Position numbers and translations under genes: made by a program. A stretch of DNA of 64,000 nucleotides from Pseudomonas azotoformans (GTDB taxonomy: Bacteria > Pseudomonadota > Gammaproteobacteria > Pseudomonadales > Pseudomonadaceae), in assembly GCF_001579805.1 (NCBI RefSeq), contig NZ_CP014546.1, forward strand, positions 3,968,001 through 4,032,000, read 5' to 3'. How positions within the stretch are numbered: the first letter of the stretch is position 1; every line of letters starts with the position of its first letter. Below the pieces are notes generated by a model that had not been told where the DNA came from, did not search any database, and saw nothing but the letters and a program-made list of their open reading frames with translations. Below are positions 1 through 9,511 of this stretch, in pieces.

Positions 1-731
1 ATCTCCACCGCGCGCATGCCGGACATATGCGCCAGCACATAACGCCGTGCATCCACCGCCGGAATCGCCGCGTTGTGCGGCAGCGAGGTGCCCAGTGCCT
101 CGGCCATGCAGGCCATGGTCGACGCGGTGCCCATGGTGTTGCAGGTGCCGGCCGAGCGCGACATGCCGCCTTCGGCCGCCAGGAAATCATCCAGGGTAAT
201 CGTGCCAGCTTTCACCTGCTCGCTGAGCTGCCACACCACCGTGCCCGAGCCAATGTCCTGGCCCTTGTGCTTGCCGTTGAGCATCGGACCGCCGGTGACC
301 ACGATGGCCGGCACGTCGCAGCTGGCGGCGCCCATCAGCAGGGCGGGGGTGGTCTTGTCGCAGCCGGTCAGCAGCACCACGCCGTCAATCGGGTTGCCGC
401 GAATCGCTTCTTCCACGTCCATGCTCGCCAGGTTGCGCGTGAGCATGGCGGTGGGGCGCAGGTTCGATTCGCCATTGGAGAACACCGGGAATTCAACCGG
501 GAAGCCACCGGCCTCGATCACGCCGCGTTTGACGTGCTCGGCGATCTGGCGGAAATGCGCGTTGCACGGGGTCAGCTCCGACCAGGTGTTGCAGATGCCG
601 ATGATCGGTTTGCCATGGAACTGATGGTCGGCAATGCCCTGGTTCTTCATCCAGCTGCGGTACATGAAGCCGTTCTTGTCGGCAGTACCAAACCACTGGG
701 CGGAGCGTAGGGCGGGCTTTTTATCAGACAT
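1..731 (-). CDS. IlvD/Edd family dehydratase, probable L-arabinonate dehydratase (3' end outside window)
   Basis: About 243 N-terminal residues are present, starting MSDKKPALRSAQWFG; the rest lies left of the window. Family hallmarks are the GCDKTTPALLMGAA stretch and the SAGTCNTMGTASTMAC stretch, whose cysteines ligate the Fe-S cluster in IlvD/Edd dehydratases. The family dehydrates 2,3-dihydroxy acids such as sugar acids. The gene is divergent from an operon with arabinonolactonase, AraD1 and ketoglutarate semialdehyde dehydrogenase, so conversion of L-arabinonate to 2-keto-3-deoxy-L-arabinonate is the inferred reaction. True dihydroxy-acid dehydratase (branched-chain amino acid synthesis) is less likely in this setting. 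The ATG at 731 is the only start consistent with the family N-terminus. Confidence 0.85.
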   Translation of the reverse strand, partial: MSDKKPALRSAQWFGTADKNGFMYRSWMKNQGIADHQFHGKPIIGICNTWSELTPCNAHFRQIAEHVKRGVIEAGGFPVEFPVFSNGESNLRPTAMLTRNLASMDVEEAIRGNPIDGVVLLTGCDKTTPALLMGAASCDVPAIVVTGGPMLNGKHKGQDIGSGTVVWQLSEQVKAGTITLDDFLAAEGGMSRSAGTCNTMGTASTMACMAEALGTSLPHNAAIPAVDARRYVLAHMSGMRAVE

Positions 732-747
732 GATCGATTCTCTTATT

Positions 748-836
748 GTATGACTATATGTGCTACGTGTGCTTAAACATAAGCGTAAAAACCCTGCTTT
801 GGAAGAGTTGTTTTGAAAATAGTCATACTATATAGT
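748..836. promoter_or_regulatory. candidate operator pair in the divergent arabinose promoter region
   Basis: GTATGACTAT (748-757) and its exact reverse complement ATAGTCATAC (819-828) flank the gap between the dehydratase and transporter genes. The second copy runs into a perfect palindrome, ACTATATAGT (827-836). Centres are about 71 bp apart. The symmetry suits a dimeric repressor that controls both directions; a GntR-type regulator outside the window is a plausible binder. This is inference from symmetry only. Confidence 0.45.
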
Positions 837-900
837 CGGCTTCAACTGAGGTATGGCCCTGGCGGATTTTCGCGAGAGGCGTCCCCCGAGCTTCTATAAA

Positions 901-908
901 AACAACAA
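901..908 (+). promoter_or_regulatory. CA motif (Hfq/Crc recognition) upstream of the MFS transporter
   Basis: AACAACAA lies 15 nt before the ATG at 924, next to the ribosome-binding site. AANAANAA motifs near start codons are the known Hfq/Crc translational repression sites of Pseudomonas catabolic genes. Confidence 0.6.
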
Positions 909-923
909 TCGGAGATCGACCCC

Positions 924-2246
924 ATGAGCCAGGAACTGCGGCTTATTCGGCGCATCACGCTGAAACTGATTCCCTTCCTGATCCTGCTGTACCTGATCGC
1001 CTACGTGGACCGCTCCGCCGTGGGCTTCGCCAAGTTGCACATGGGCGCCGACGTCGGCATTGGCGACGCCGCCTACGGCTTGGGTGCAGGGTTGTTCTTC
1101 ATCGGCTATTTCCTCTTTGAGATCCCCAGCAACCTGATGCTTGATCGCTTCGGCGCCCGGCGCTGGTTTGCGCGGATCATGATCACCTGGGGCGCCATCA
1201 CCATCGGCATGGCCTTCGTGCAGGGGCCGCACAGCTTTTACGTGATGCGCTTTTTGCTCGGCGCGGCGGAGGCGGGGTTCTTTCCGGGCGTTCTGTACTA
1301 CATCACCCAGTGGTTCCCGGTGCGCCATCGCGGCAAGATCCTCGGGCTGTTTATCCTGTCCCAGCCCATCGCGATGATGATCACCGGGCCGGTGTCCGGT
1401 GGTTTGCTGGGCATGGACGGCATCCTTGGCCTGCATGGCTGGCAGTGGCTGTTCATCGTCATCGGCACGCCGGCGATCCTGCTGACCTGGCCGGTACTGC
1501 GCTACCTGCCGGACGACCCCAAGCAGGTCAACTGGATGAGCGAGGATGAAAAAGCCTGGCTGACCGGCGAACTCGCCAAAGACCTGCAAGCCTACGGCCA
1601 GACCCGTCACGGCAACCCGCTGCATGCCTTGAAAGACAAGCGCGTGCTGCTGCTGGCGCTGTTCTACCTGCCGGTGACCCTGAGCATTTATGGCCTGGGC
1701 CTGTGGCTGCCGACCTTGATCAAGCAATTCGGCGGCAGTGACCTCACCACCGGTTTCATATCTGCCGTGCCGTACATCTTCGGCATCATCGGCCTGCTGA
1801 TCATCCCGCGCAGTTCCGACCGTTTGAATGATCGCTACGGCCATCTCGCCGTGCTTTACGTGCTGGGCGCCATCGGCCTGTTCTGCAGCGCCTGGCTCAG
1901 CGTGCCGGTGCTGCAAATGGCCGCGTTGTGCCTGGCGGCGTTCGCGATGTTTTCCTGCACGGCGGTGTTCTGGACCTTGCCGGGACGGTTCTTTGCCGGC
2001 GCCAGTGCGGCGGCGGGCATCGCGTTGATCAACTCGGTGGGCAACCTCGGCGGCTATATCGGCCCGTTCGTGATCGGCGCGCTCAAGGAATACACCGGCA
2101 ACCTGGCGTCGGGCTTGTACTTCTTGTCCGCAGTGATGGTGTTTGGCTTGCTGCTGACGGGGGTGGTCTATCGCCTGCTCGAACGCCGGCATGTGTTGCC
2201 TGCCGACCAATTCGCCGCCAGTGCCCGTGGCGCTACACGTACTTGA
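924..2246 (+). CDS. MFS transporter, anion:cation symporter (sugar-acid) type
   Basis: A 440-residue inner-membrane protein with about 12 hydrophobic segments. The N-terminal YLIAYVDRSAVGFA stretch matches the family signature (Y-x2-A-x-x-D-R-x-x-x-G-x-A) of the galactonate/glucarate (ACS) branch of MFS symporters. It is the first gene of the rightward arabinose operon, followed after 15 nt by araD1. A role in uptake of a pentonate such as L-arabinonate is inferred from context; sugar import itself is covered by AraFGH downstream. A CA motif precedes its start, suggesting catabolite repression. Confidence 0.8.
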   Translation: MSQELRLIRRITLKLIPFLILLYLIAYVDRSAVGFAKLHMGADVGIGDAAYGLGAGLFFIGYFLFEIPSNLMLDRFGARRWFARIMITWGAITIGMAFVQGPHSFYVMRFLLGAAEAGFFPGVLYYITQWFPVRHRGKILGLFILSQPIAMMITGPVSGGLLGMDGILGLHGWQWLFIVIGTPAILLTWPVLRYLPDDPKQVNWMSEDEKAWLTGELAKDLQAYGQTRHGNPLHALKDKRVLLLALFYLPVTLSIYGLGLWLPTLIKQFGGSDLTTGFISAVPYIFGIIGLLIIPRSSDRLNDRYGHLAVLYVLGAIGLFCSAWLSVPVLQMAALCLAAFAMFSCTAVFWTLPGRFFAGASAAAGIALINSVGNLGGYIGPFVIGALKEYTGNLASGLYFLSAVMVFGLLLTGVVYRLLERRHVLPADQFAASARGATRT

Positions 2247-2261
2247 TTCAGGAGAAATGAC

Positions 2262-3251
2262 ATGCGTTTGGTTCAGTTTGAATTACGTAACGGTGAACGC
2301 CGCGTTGGCGTGGTGGAAGGCAGTAAAGTGCGTGAGGTCAACAGCGCCCGCACAGTGCGCGAACTGGCCCTGGCTGCGATAGACGCCGGTGTCGGCCTGG
2401 CGCAACAGGTGGACAGCCTGGGCTTGGGCGACAGCTACGATTACGCCACTTTGCTGGCCGACCTGAAAATCCTGCCGCCGTTGGACCACCCGGACCCGGC
2501 CCACATGCTGATCAGCGGTACCGGCCTGACCCACCTGGGCAGCGCCTCGGCGCGGGACAAGATGCATCAGGCCGGTGATGACACCGCACTGACCGACACC
2601 ATGCGCATCTTCAAATGGGGCGTGGAGGGCGGCAAGCCGGAATCCGGTCAGGCAGGCGTGCAACCGGAGTGGTTCTACAAGGGCGACGGCAGCATTGTGG
2701 TGCGCCCCGGCGCTGCCTTCCCGTCGCCGCCTTTCGCGGAGGATGCGGGGGAAGAGCCCGAGATCGGCGGCCTCTACGTCATCGGCCCGGACAGCCAGCC
2801 CTATCGCGTTGGTTTCGCGGTGGGCAACGAGTTCTCCGACCATGTCATGGAGCGCAAGAACTACCTGTACCTGGCCCATTCCAAACTGCGCAGTTGCAGC
2901 TATGGCCCCGAGTTGCGCGTGGGCGAGTTGCCCCAACACCTGGCGGGCACCAGCCGCATTCTGCGCGACGGCGAAGTGATCTGGCAGAGCGAATTCCTCA
3001 GCGGCGAGGCCAATATGTGCCACAGCCTGGAAAACCTCGAGTACCACCACTTCAAGTACCGTCAGTTCCTCACGCCGGGCGATGTGCACGTCCACTTCTT
3101 CGGCACCGCGACCCTGTCATTCGCTGACGGTATACGTACCCAGGCTGGCGATGTGTTCGAGATCAGCCAGGCCGAGTTCGGCGCGCCGCTGGTCAATAGC
3201 GTCGGCAGCAGCGATGCGGCATTCGAGCCCGGCCACGTCATCACCCTTTAA
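2262..3251 (+). CDS. araD1: AraD1 family protein (FAH superfamily), probable 2-keto-3-deoxy-L-arabinonate dehydratase
   Basis: A 329-residue protein of the fumarylacetoacetate hydrolase superfamily. The HMLISGTGLTHLGSA segment is typical of the AraD1/GguC branch, and acidic residues in EEPEIGG and NEFSDH probably bind the divalent metal. FAH-fold enzymes are known to dehydrate 2-keto-3-deoxypentonates to alpha-ketoglutarate semialdehyde, and the next gene encodes the dehydrogenase for that product. It would thus replace the DHDPS-type AraD found in other oxidative arabinose clusters. RBS AGGAGA precedes the ATG. Family assignment is firm; the exact substrate is inferred from neighbours. Confidence 0.8.
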   Translation: MRLVQFELRNGERRVGVVEGSKVREVNSARTVRELALAAIDAGVGLAQQVDSLGLGDSYDYATLLADLKILPPLDHPDPAHMLISGTGLTHLGSASARDKMHQAGDDTALTDTMRIFKWGVEGGKPESGQAGVQPEWFYKGDGSIVVRPGAAFPSPPFAEDAGEEPEIGGLYVIGPDSQPYRVGFAVGNEFSDHVMERKNYLYLAHSKLRSCSYGPELRVGELPQHLAGTSRILRDGEVIWQSEFLSGEANMCHSLENLEYHHFKYRQFLTPGDVHVHFFGTATLSFADGIRTQAGDVFEISQAEFGAPLVNSVGSSDAAFEPGHVITL

Positions 3252-3262
3252 AGGAGATTTTC

Positions 3263-4843
3263 ATGACCCAGTCACTTGGCCACAACTACATCGGCGGCCA
3301 GCGCAGCGCCAACGGCAGCGTTAAACTGCAAAGCGTCGATGCCGCCACTGGCGAAGCCCTACCGCAGGATTTCTACCAGGCTACTCCGGAAGAAGTCGAC
3401 GCCGCCGCCAAGGCCGCCGCGCAGGCTTACCCTGCGTACCGAGCGTTGAGCGCGGCGCGCCGTGCGCAGTTCCTCGATGCGATTGCCGATGAACTGGATG
3501 CGTTGGGGGATGACTTTGTCGAGCTGGTCTGTCGCGAAACCGCCTTGCCCGCCGCACGCATCAAGGGCGAGCGCGGGCGTACCAGCGGCCAGATGCGCCT
3601 GTTCGCCAGCGTATTGCGTCGCGGTGATTTCTACGGCGCGCGCATCGACAAGGCTTTGCCAGATCGCCAGCCGATGCCGCGCCCGGATTTGCGTCAATAC
3701 CGCATCGGCCTGGGGCCGGTAGCCGTATTTGGTGCAAGCAACTTCCCCCTGGCGTTTTCTACTGCGGGCGGCGACACCGCCGCCGCGCTGGCGGCAAGCT
3801 GCCCGGTGGTGTTCAAGGCCCACAGCGGGCACATGGCGACGGCCGAGCGGGTTGCCGATGCAATCATCCGCGCGGCCGACACCACCGAGATGCCCGCCGG
3901 TGTGTTCAATATGATTTTTGGCGGTGGCGTCGGTGAAGCGCTTGTCAAACACCCGGCGATCCAGGCGGTGGGCTTTACCGGCTCGCTCAAGGGCGGTCGT
4001 GCGTTGTGCGATATGGCGGCAGCGCGCCCGCAGCCGATCCCGGTGTTTGCCGAAATGTCGAGCATCAACCCGGTGATCGTGCTGCCCAAGGCGTTGAAAG
4101 CGCGTGCCGAAAGCGTCGCACGTGACCTGACTGCCTCGGTGGTCCAGGGTTGCGGCCAGTTCTGCACTAACCCAGGCCTGGTGATTGGCATCGCATCGCC
4201 TGAGTTCACCGCGTTCACCCAACAAGTCGCGCAATTGATCGGCGACCAACCGGCGCAGACCATGCTCAACGCCGGCACCCTTGGCAGCTATGGCAAGGGC
4301 CTGGAAAAGCTCCTGGCACATCCGGGCATCCAGCACCTGGCGGGCCGCCAACAGGCCGGCAACCAGGCGCAACCGCAGTTGTTCAAGGCCGATGCGAGCC
4401 TGTTGATCGACGGCGATGCAGTGCTGCAGGAAGAAGTCTTCGGCCCCACCACGGTGTTTGTCGAAGTGGCCGACCAGGCCCAGCTCAGCGCCGCCTTGCA
4501 GGGGCTACACGGCCAACTCACCGCCACGATCATTGGCGAGCCGGCTGATCTGCAACAGTTCGCCGAACTCACGCCCCTGCTGGAACAGAAGGTCGGCCGC
4601 ATCCTGCTCAACGGTTACCCGACCGGTGTGGAGGTCTGCGATTCAATGGTGCACGGCGGGCCGTACCCGGCCACGTCGGATGCCCGTGGCACGTCGGTCG
4701 GTACCTTGGCCATCGACCGTTTCCTGCGCCCCGTGTGCTTCCAGAATTACCCTGATAGCCTGCTGCCCGACGCGTTGAAAAACGCCAACCCGTTGCGTAT
4801 CCAGCGGCTGGTGGATGGCACGCCATCTCGCGACCCGCTGTAA
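3263..4843 (+). CDS. alpha-ketoglutarate semialdehyde dehydrogenase (aldehyde dehydrogenase, NADP+ type)
   Basis: 526 residues, the usual length for the NADP-dependent KGSADH subfamily. The catalytic cysteine is Cys301 in GCGQFCTNPG, and the general-base glutamate is in FAEMSSINPV. It oxidises alpha-ketoglutarate semialdehyde to 2-oxoglutarate, the last step of the non-phosphorylative pentose route. RBS AAGGAGA lies just before the ATG, 11 nt after araD1, so the two are co-transcribed. Similar enzymes also act in glucarate and hydroxyproline catabolism, but the cluster points to arabinose. Confidence 0.87.
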   Translation: MTQSLGHNYIGGQRSANGSVKLQSVDAATGEALPQDFYQATPEEVDAAAKAAAQAYPAYRALSAARRAQFLDAIADELDALGDDFVELVCRETALPAARIKGERGRTSGQMRLFASVLRRGDFYGARIDKALPDRQPMPRPDLRQYRIGLGPVAVFGASNFPLAFSTAGGDTAAALAASCPVVFKAHSGHMATAERVADAIIRAADTTEMPAGVFNMIFGGGVGEALVKHPAIQAVGFTGSLKGGRALCDMAAARPQPIPVFAEMSSINPVIVLPKALKARAESVARDLTASVVQGCGQFCTNPGLVIGIASPEFTAFTQQVAQLIGDQPAQTMLNAGTLGSYGKGLEKLLAHPGIQHLAGRQQAGNQAQPQLFKADASLLIDGDAVLQEEVFGPTTVFVEVADQAQLSAALQGLHGQLTATIIGEPADLQQFAELTPLLEQKVGRILLNGYPTGVEVCDSMVHGGPYPATSDARGTSVGTLAIDRFLRPVCFQNYPDSLLPDALKNANPLRIQRLVDGTPSRDPL

Positions 4844-4855
4844 CGCGCACCTGAG

Positions 4856-4866
4856 AACAACAACAA
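4856..4866 (+). promoter_or_regulatory. CA motif upstream of the lactonase gene
   Basis: AACAACAACAA directly precedes the CAGGAGG ribosome-binding site of the gene starting at 4880. It contains two overlapping AANAANAA units, a strong match to Hfq/Crc target sequences. Confidence 0.65.
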
Positions 4867-4879
4867 TCCAGGAGGCATC

Positions 4880-5743
4880 ATGTCGTGTATCGCCGTTACC
4901 CCGCACCGTGCGCAGTTGGGCGAAGGTCCGTTCTGGGACGCGCCGACCCAGGCGTTGTACTGGGTCAATATCGCCGGTAAACAGGCGCTGCGCCTGATGG
5001 ACGGGCAATTGCAGGTGTGGCAATTGCCCGAGCATGTCTCAGCCTTCATTCCGTGTGAAAGCGGCGATGCCCTGGTGACCTTGAGCAGCGGCGTGTATCG
5101 CCTCGACCTGGCCACCGAAGCCCTGACCCTGCTGTGCGTCGCGGACCCGCAACCGGGCAACCGTGGCAATGAAGCGCGCTGCGATGCCCAGGGCCGCCTG
5201 TGGCTAGGCACCATGCAGAACAACATCGGCGAGCAGGGCGAAGATCTGCCCATCACCCGACGCTCCGGCGGCCTGTTTCGTATCGATGCTGATGCGCAGG
5301 TCACGCCGTTGCTCAGTGGCTTGGGCATTCCAAATACCTTGCTGTGGAGCGACGACGGCCGCCATGTGCACTTTGGCGACAGCCTGGACGGCACGTTGTA
5401 CCGATATGGAATTAAAGCCGACGGCCAACTCGGTCCCGCGCAAGTCTGGTTCGGCCCCCACGAACGCGGCGGGCCGGATGGCTCGGCCATGGACGTTGAC
5501 GGTTACACCTGGAACGCCCGCTGGGACGGCAGTTGCCTGTTGCGCCTCACGCCCGACGGCGAAGTAGACCGCATCATCGAACTGCCCGTCAGCCGCCCCA
5601 CCAGTTGCGTGTTTGGTGGCCCGGATCTCACCACCCTCTATATCACCAGTGCCGCGAGCCCTTTGGCTCACCCCCTGGATGGTGCGGTATTGGCCATCGA
5701 AGTTGATGTACCTGGAAAACCCTGTCACCGCTTTGCCGGATAA
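4880..5743 (+). CDS. SMP-30/gluconolactonase family protein, probable L-arabinonolactonase
   Basis: 287 residues of the SMP-30/regucalcin six-bladed propeller family. The N-terminal metal-ligand glutamate is in LGEGPFWD. Further ligand regions are GNEARCDAQGRLWLGTM, GIPNTLLWSDDG and GPDGSAMDVDG. The enzyme hydrolyses the sugar lactone made by the dehydrogenase to the free aldonic acid, here L-arabinono-lactone to L-arabinonate. Its place between the semialdehyde dehydrogenase and araFGH supports the substrate. It has no signal peptide, so it is cytoplasmic. Confidence 0.85.
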   Translation: MSCIAVTPHRAQLGEGPFWDAPTQALYWVNIAGKQALRLMDGQLQVWQLPEHVSAFIPCESGDALVTLSSGVYRLDLATEALTLLCVADPQPGNRGNEARCDAQGRLWLGTMQNNIGEQGEDLPITRRSGGLFRIDADAQVTPLLSGLGIPNTLLWSDDGRHVHFGDSLDGTLYRYGIKADGQLGPAQVWFGPHERGGPDGSAMDVDGYTWNARWDGSCLLRLTPDGEVDRIIELPVSRPTSCVFGGPDLTTLYITSAASPLAHPLDGAVLAIEVDVPGKPCHRFAG

Positions 5744-5757
5744 ACCCAAGACTTAAA

Positions 5758-5768
5758 AACAACAACAA
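5758..5768 (+). promoter_or_regulatory. CA motif upstream of araF
   Basis: AACAACAACAA runs straight into the GGAG ribosome-binding site of araF (ATG 5781), almost the same arrangement as before the lactonase gene. Hfq/Crc bound here would block ribosome loading. Confidence 0.65.
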
Positions 5769-5780
5769 GGAGTCACCCGT

Positions 5781-6785
5781 ATGAATCGTCGTCGTGGTTT
5801 GCGTTCCCTGTGCTGCGCCGCTGTGGCGGTCTCGGCCATGAGCTTGAGCGGGCTGTTGCTGGCCGCTGAAGAAGTGAAGATCGGTTTCCTGGTCAAACAG
5901 GCTGAGGAACCGTGGTTCCAGACCGAGTGGGCCTTTGCCGAGAAAGCCGGCAAGGAACATGGCTTCACCGTGATCAAGATCGCTGTGCCCGATGGTGAGA
6001 AAACCCTCTCGGCCATCGACAGCCTGGCCGCCAACGGTGCCAAAGGCTTTGTGATCTGCCCGCCGGACGTGTCCCTCGGCCCGGCCATCGTCGCCAAGGC
6101 CAAGGCCAACGGCTTGAAAGTCATTGCAGTGGATGACCGCTTCGTCGACGCCAAAGGCAACTTCATGGAAGACGTGCCGTACCTGGGCATGGCGGCCTTC
6201 GAGGTCGGCCAGAAGCAAGGCGCCGCCATGGCCGCCGAAGCGAAAAAACGCGGCTGGGACTGGAAGGACACCTATGCGGTGATCAACACCTTCAACGAGC
6301 TCGACACCGGTAAGAAGCGCACCGATGGCTCGGTCAAATCCCTGGAAGAAGCCGGCATTCCCAAGGATCACATCTTGTTTACGGCCGCCAAGACCCTGGA
6401 TGTCCCAGGCAGCATGGACGCCACCAACTCGGCCCTGGTGAAACTGCCCAGCGGCGCGAAAAACCTGATCATCGGCGGCATGAACGACAACACCGTGCTC
6501 GGCGGCGTACGCGCTACTGAAAGCGCCGGCTTCAAGGCGGCCAACGTGATCGGCATCGGCATCAATGGCACCGACGCCATCGGCGAGCTGAAAAAACCGA
6601 GCAGCGGCTTCTTCGGTTCGATGCTGCCGAGCCCGCACATCGAGGGCTATAACACCGCGCTGATGATGTACGAGTGGGTCACAAAAGGCACCGAGCCGCC
6701 GAAGTACACGGCCATGGACGAAGTGACCCTGATCACCCGTGAAAACTTCCAAGCCGAGCTGACCAAGATCGGGCTGTGGCAATGA
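5781..6785 (+). CDS. araF: L-arabinose ABC transporter, periplasmic substrate-binding protein
   Basis: 334 residues with a signal peptide ending near LLLAAEEV. The mature protein closely follows E. coli AraF, for example [35 protein letters not shown] and [14 protein letters not shown]. It binds L-arabinose in the periplasm and delivers it to AraGH. Its stop codon overlaps the araG start. A CA motif and GGAG site precede it. The high similarity to E. coli AraF makes the substrate assignment strong, and it anchors the sugar assignment of the whole cluster. Confidence 0.93.
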   Translation: MNRRRGLRSLCCAAVAVSAMSLSGLLLAAEEVKIGFLVKQAEEPWFQTEWAFAEKAGKEHGFTVIKIAVPDGEKTLSAIDSLAANGAKGFVICPPDVSLGPAIVAKAKANGLKVIAVDDRFVDAKGNFMEDVPYLGMAAFEVGQKQGAAMAAEAKKRGWDWKDTYAVINTFNELDTGKKRTDGSVKSLEEAGIPKDHILFTAAKTLDVPGSMDATNSALVKLPSGAKNLIIGGMNDNTVLGGVRATESAGFKAANVIGIGINGTDAIGELKKPSSGFFGSMLPSPHIEGYNTALMMYEWVTKGTEPPKYTAMDEVTLITRENFQAELTKIGLWQ

Positions 6786-8284
6786 CTGCTGCCGCCTTGC
6801 GATTTGACGGCATCGGCAAAACCTTTCCGGGGGTCAAGGCGCTGGATGGCATCAGCTTCAGCGCCCACCCTGGGCAGGTGCACGCGTTGATGGGCGAGAA
6901 CGGCGCGGGCAAGTCGACGCTGCTGAAGATCCTCGGCGGCGCCTACATTCCCAACAGCGGCACGCTGCAGATCGGCGAGCAGGTCATGGCCTTCAAAAAC
7001 GCTGCTGACAGCATTGCCAGCGGCGTGGCGGTGATCCATCAGGAACTGCACCTGGTGCCGGAAATGAGCGTGGCCGAGAACCTGTTTCTCGGGCATTTGC
7101 CATCGAGGTTCGGCGTGGTCAACCGGGGGCTGCTGCGAGAGCAGGCCCTTGCTTGTCTGAAGGGCCTGGCGGATGAAATCGATCCTGCCGAGAAGCTCGG
7201 GCGTCTTTCCCTGGGCCAGCGCCAACTGGTGGAAATCGCCAAGGCGCTGTCCCGTGGTGCCCATGTGATTGCGTTTGATGAGCCCACCAGCAGCCTTTCC
7301 GCACGGGAGATCGACCGCTTGATGGCGATCATCGCGCGCCTGCGCGATGAGGGCAAAGTGGTGCTCTACGTGTCGCACCGCATGGAGGAAGTGTTCCGTA
7401 TCTGCAATGCGGTGACGGTGTTCAAGGACGGCCGTTATGTGCGCACCTTCGAGGACATGAGCACGCTGACCCATGACCAGTTGGTGACCTGCATGGTCGG
7501 CCGCGATATCCAGGACATCTACGACTACCGCCCGCGTGAGCACGGCGAGGTGGCGCTCAAGGTCGACGGCCTGTTGGGGCCTGGCCTGCGTGAGCCGATC
7601 AGTTTCGACGTGCGCAAGGGCGAGATTCTTGGCCTGTTCGGGCTGGTCGGGGCAGGGCGCACGGAGCTGTTCCGCCTGCTCAGTGGCCTGGAGCGTGCCA
7701 GCGCCGGGCAACTGCAACTCTGTGACGAGCCGCTGCATCTGCAGTCACCACGTGACGCCATCGCGGCCGGTGTGCTGTTGTGCCCGGAAGACCGCAAGAA
7801 GGAGGGCATCATTCCGCTGTCCAGCGTCGCCGAGAACATCAATATCAGCGCGCGGGGCGCCCATTCCACGTTTGGCTGGCTGCTACGCGACGGCTGGGAG
7901 AAGGGCAACGCCGACCAGCAGATCAAGGCCATGAAGGTCAAGACGCCCAACGCCGCGCAAAAAATCATGTACCTCTCCGGCGGCAACCAGCAAAAAGCCA
8001 TTCTCGGCCGCTGGCTATCGATGCCGATGAAAGTGTTGCTGTTGGACGAACCCACCCGTGGCATCGATATCGGCGCCAAGGCCGAGATCTACCAGATCAT
8101 CCATAACCTCGCTGCTCAGGGCATTGCGGTGATCGTGGTGTCCAGCGACCTCATGGAAGTGATGGGCATCAGCGACCGCATCCTGGTGCTGTGCGAAGGC
8201 GCGCTGCGCGGCGAACAAATCCGCGAACACGCGACTGAATCCAACCTGCTGCAATTGGCCTTGCCGCGCAGCCTGGCGAACTGA
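6782..8284 (+). CDS. araG: L-arabinose ABC transporter, ATP-binding protein
   Basis: A double-ATPase sugar importer subunit of 500 residues. The N-terminal half has Walker [10 protein letters not shown], signature LSLGQRQ and Walker [11 protein letters not shown]. The C-terminal half has signature LSGGNQQ and [11 protein letters not shown], and a degenerate Walker A at [10 protein letters not shown], as usual in this family. [12 protein letters not shown] and [15 protein letters not shown] match E. coli AraG. The ATG at 6782 overlaps the araF stop (ATGA), giving translational coupling; an in-frame GTG at 6776 is a less likely start. Confidence 0.93.
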   Translation: MTAAALRFDGIGKTFPGVKALDGISFSAHPGQVHALMGENGAGKSTLLKILGGAYIPNSGTLQIGEQVMAFKNAADSIASGVAVIHQELHLVPEMSVAENLFLGHLPSRFGVVNRGLLREQALACLKGLADEIDPAEKLGRLSLGQRQLVEIAKALSRGAHVIAFDEPTSSLSAREIDRLMAIIARLRDEGKVVLYVSHRMEEVFRICNAVTVFKDGRYVRTFEDMSTLTHDQLVTCMVGRDIQDIYDYRPREHGEVALKVDGLLGPGLREPISFDVRKGEILGLFGLVGAGRTELFRLLSGLERASAGQLQLCDEPLHLQSPRDAIAAGVLLCPEDRKKEGIIPLSSVAENINISARGAHSTFGWLLRDGWEKGNADQQIKAMKVKTPNAAQKIMYLSGGNQQKAILGRWLSMPMKVLLLDEPTRGIDIGAKAEIYQIIHNLAAQGIAVIVVSSDLMEVMGISDRILVLCEGALRGEQIREHATESNLLQLALPRSLAN

Positions 8285-8293
8285 GAGACGATT

Positions 8294-9262
8294 ATGACCC
8301 CTCAACACAACGTGCTGCCCACCGCGCGCAAGCCCTTGGACCTGCGCGCATTGCTGGACAACTGGGCGATGCTGCTGGCCGCCGTGAGCATCTTTTTGCT
8401 GTGCGCCTTGCTGATCGACAACTTCCTTTCACCGTTGAACATGCGCGGGCTGGGCCTGGCGATTTCCACCGTGGGCATCGCGGCTTGCACCATGCTGTTC
8501 TGCCTGGCATCGGGGCATTTTGACTTGTCGGTGGGCTCGGTCATCGCCTGCGCCGGGGTGGTGGCGGCGATTGTGATGCGCGACACCGACAGCGTCATGC
8601 TTGGCATTGGCGCGGCGCTGCTGATGGGCCTGATGGTGGGGCTGATCAACGGCATCGTCATCGCCAAGCTGCGGGTCAATGCGCTGATTACCACGCTGGC
8701 GACCATGCAGATCGTGCGTGGCCTGGCGTACATCTTTGCCAACGGCAAGGCGGTGGGCGTGTCCCAGGATCAGTTCTTTGTCTTCGGTAACGGCCAGTTG
8801 TTTGGCGTGCCGGTGCCGATCCTGATCACCATTTTGTGCTTCCTGTTCTTCGGCTGGCTCCTCAACTACACCACCTACGGGCGCAACACCATGGCCATTG
8901 GCGGCAACCCGGAAGCGGCGTTGCTGGCGGGGGTGAACGTGGACCGCACCAAGATCCTGATCTTCGCTGTGCATGGGGTGATCGGGGCGTTGGCTGGGGT
9001 GATATTGGCGTCGCGCATGACCTCCGGCCAGCCGATGATTGGCCAGGGCTTTGAGCTGACAGTGATTTCGGCGTGCGTGCTGGGCGGGGTTTCGTTGAGT
9101 GGCGGGGTAGGGATGATCCGCCATGTAATCGCCGGAGTGTTGATTTTGGCAATCATCGAGAATGCGATGAACCTGAAGAACATCGACACGTTCTATCAGT
9201 ATGTGATCCGGGGTTCGATCCTGCTGCTGGCCGTGGTCATCGACCGCATGAAACAACGCTGA
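8294..9262 (+). CDS. araH: L-arabinose ABC transporter, permease
   Basis: 322 residues, strongly hydrophobic, of the AraH/RbsC permease family. It has a typical FDLSVGSVIA segment and the C-terminal GFELTVISACVLGGVSLSGG motif of sugar permeases. It forms the membrane channel with AraG and receives arabinose from AraF. It begins 9 nt after araG and is the last gene of the operon; a REP palindrome follows. Confidence 0.92.
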   Translation: MTPQHNVLPTARKPLDLRALLDNWAMLLAAVSIFLLCALLIDNFLSPLNMRGLGLAISTVGIAACTMLFCLASGHFDLSVGSVIACAGVVAAIVMRDTDSVMLGIGAALLMGLMVGLINGIVIAKLRVNALITTLATMQIVRGLAYIFANGKAVGVSQDQFFVFGNGQLFGVPVPILITILCFLFFGWLLNYTTYGRNTMAIGGNPEAALLAGVNVDRTKILIFAVHGVIGALAGVILASRMTSGQPMIGQGFELTVISACVLGGVSLSGGVGMIRHVIAGVLILAIIENAMNLKNIDTFYQYVIRGSILLLAVVIDRMKQR

Positions 9263-9314
9263 TTGTGGAGACTGGGCTTATGTGGCGAGCGGGCTTGTTG
9301 TGGCAGCCGAGCTT

Positions 9315-9452
9315 GTTGTGGCGAGCGGGCTTGCCCCGCGTTGGGGCGCGAAGCGGCCCTAAAACCTGCAACGGGGTTCGGACTGGAAGAATGCAGTGAC
9401 TGTATTGGGGCTGCTTCGCAGCCCAACGCGGGGCAAGCCCGCTCGCCACAAC
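9315..9452. repeat. REP-type inverted repeat after araH
   Basis: The arm at 9315-9344 (core GTGGCGAGCGGGCTTGCCCC) is matched in reverse complement at 9422-9452. A partial extra half copy (TGTGGCGAGCGGGCTTGTTG) lies just upstream, near 9282-9303. The core is the well-known Pseudomonas REP type. It lies between convergent genes and could stabilise or terminate both transcripts. Confidence 0.8.
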
Positions 9453-9511
9453 AAGCCCTCTAGCCACAAACAACGGACCCGCCTCGTTAACCGAAGCGGG
9501 TTTAGGTCAGA

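Noticed and set aside
894..2210. Minus-strand frame of 438 codons opposite the MFS transporter
   Set aside because: Composition rich in Gln, His and Arg, as expected for the complement of a high-GC membrane-protein gene; the plus strand has clear transporter motifs.
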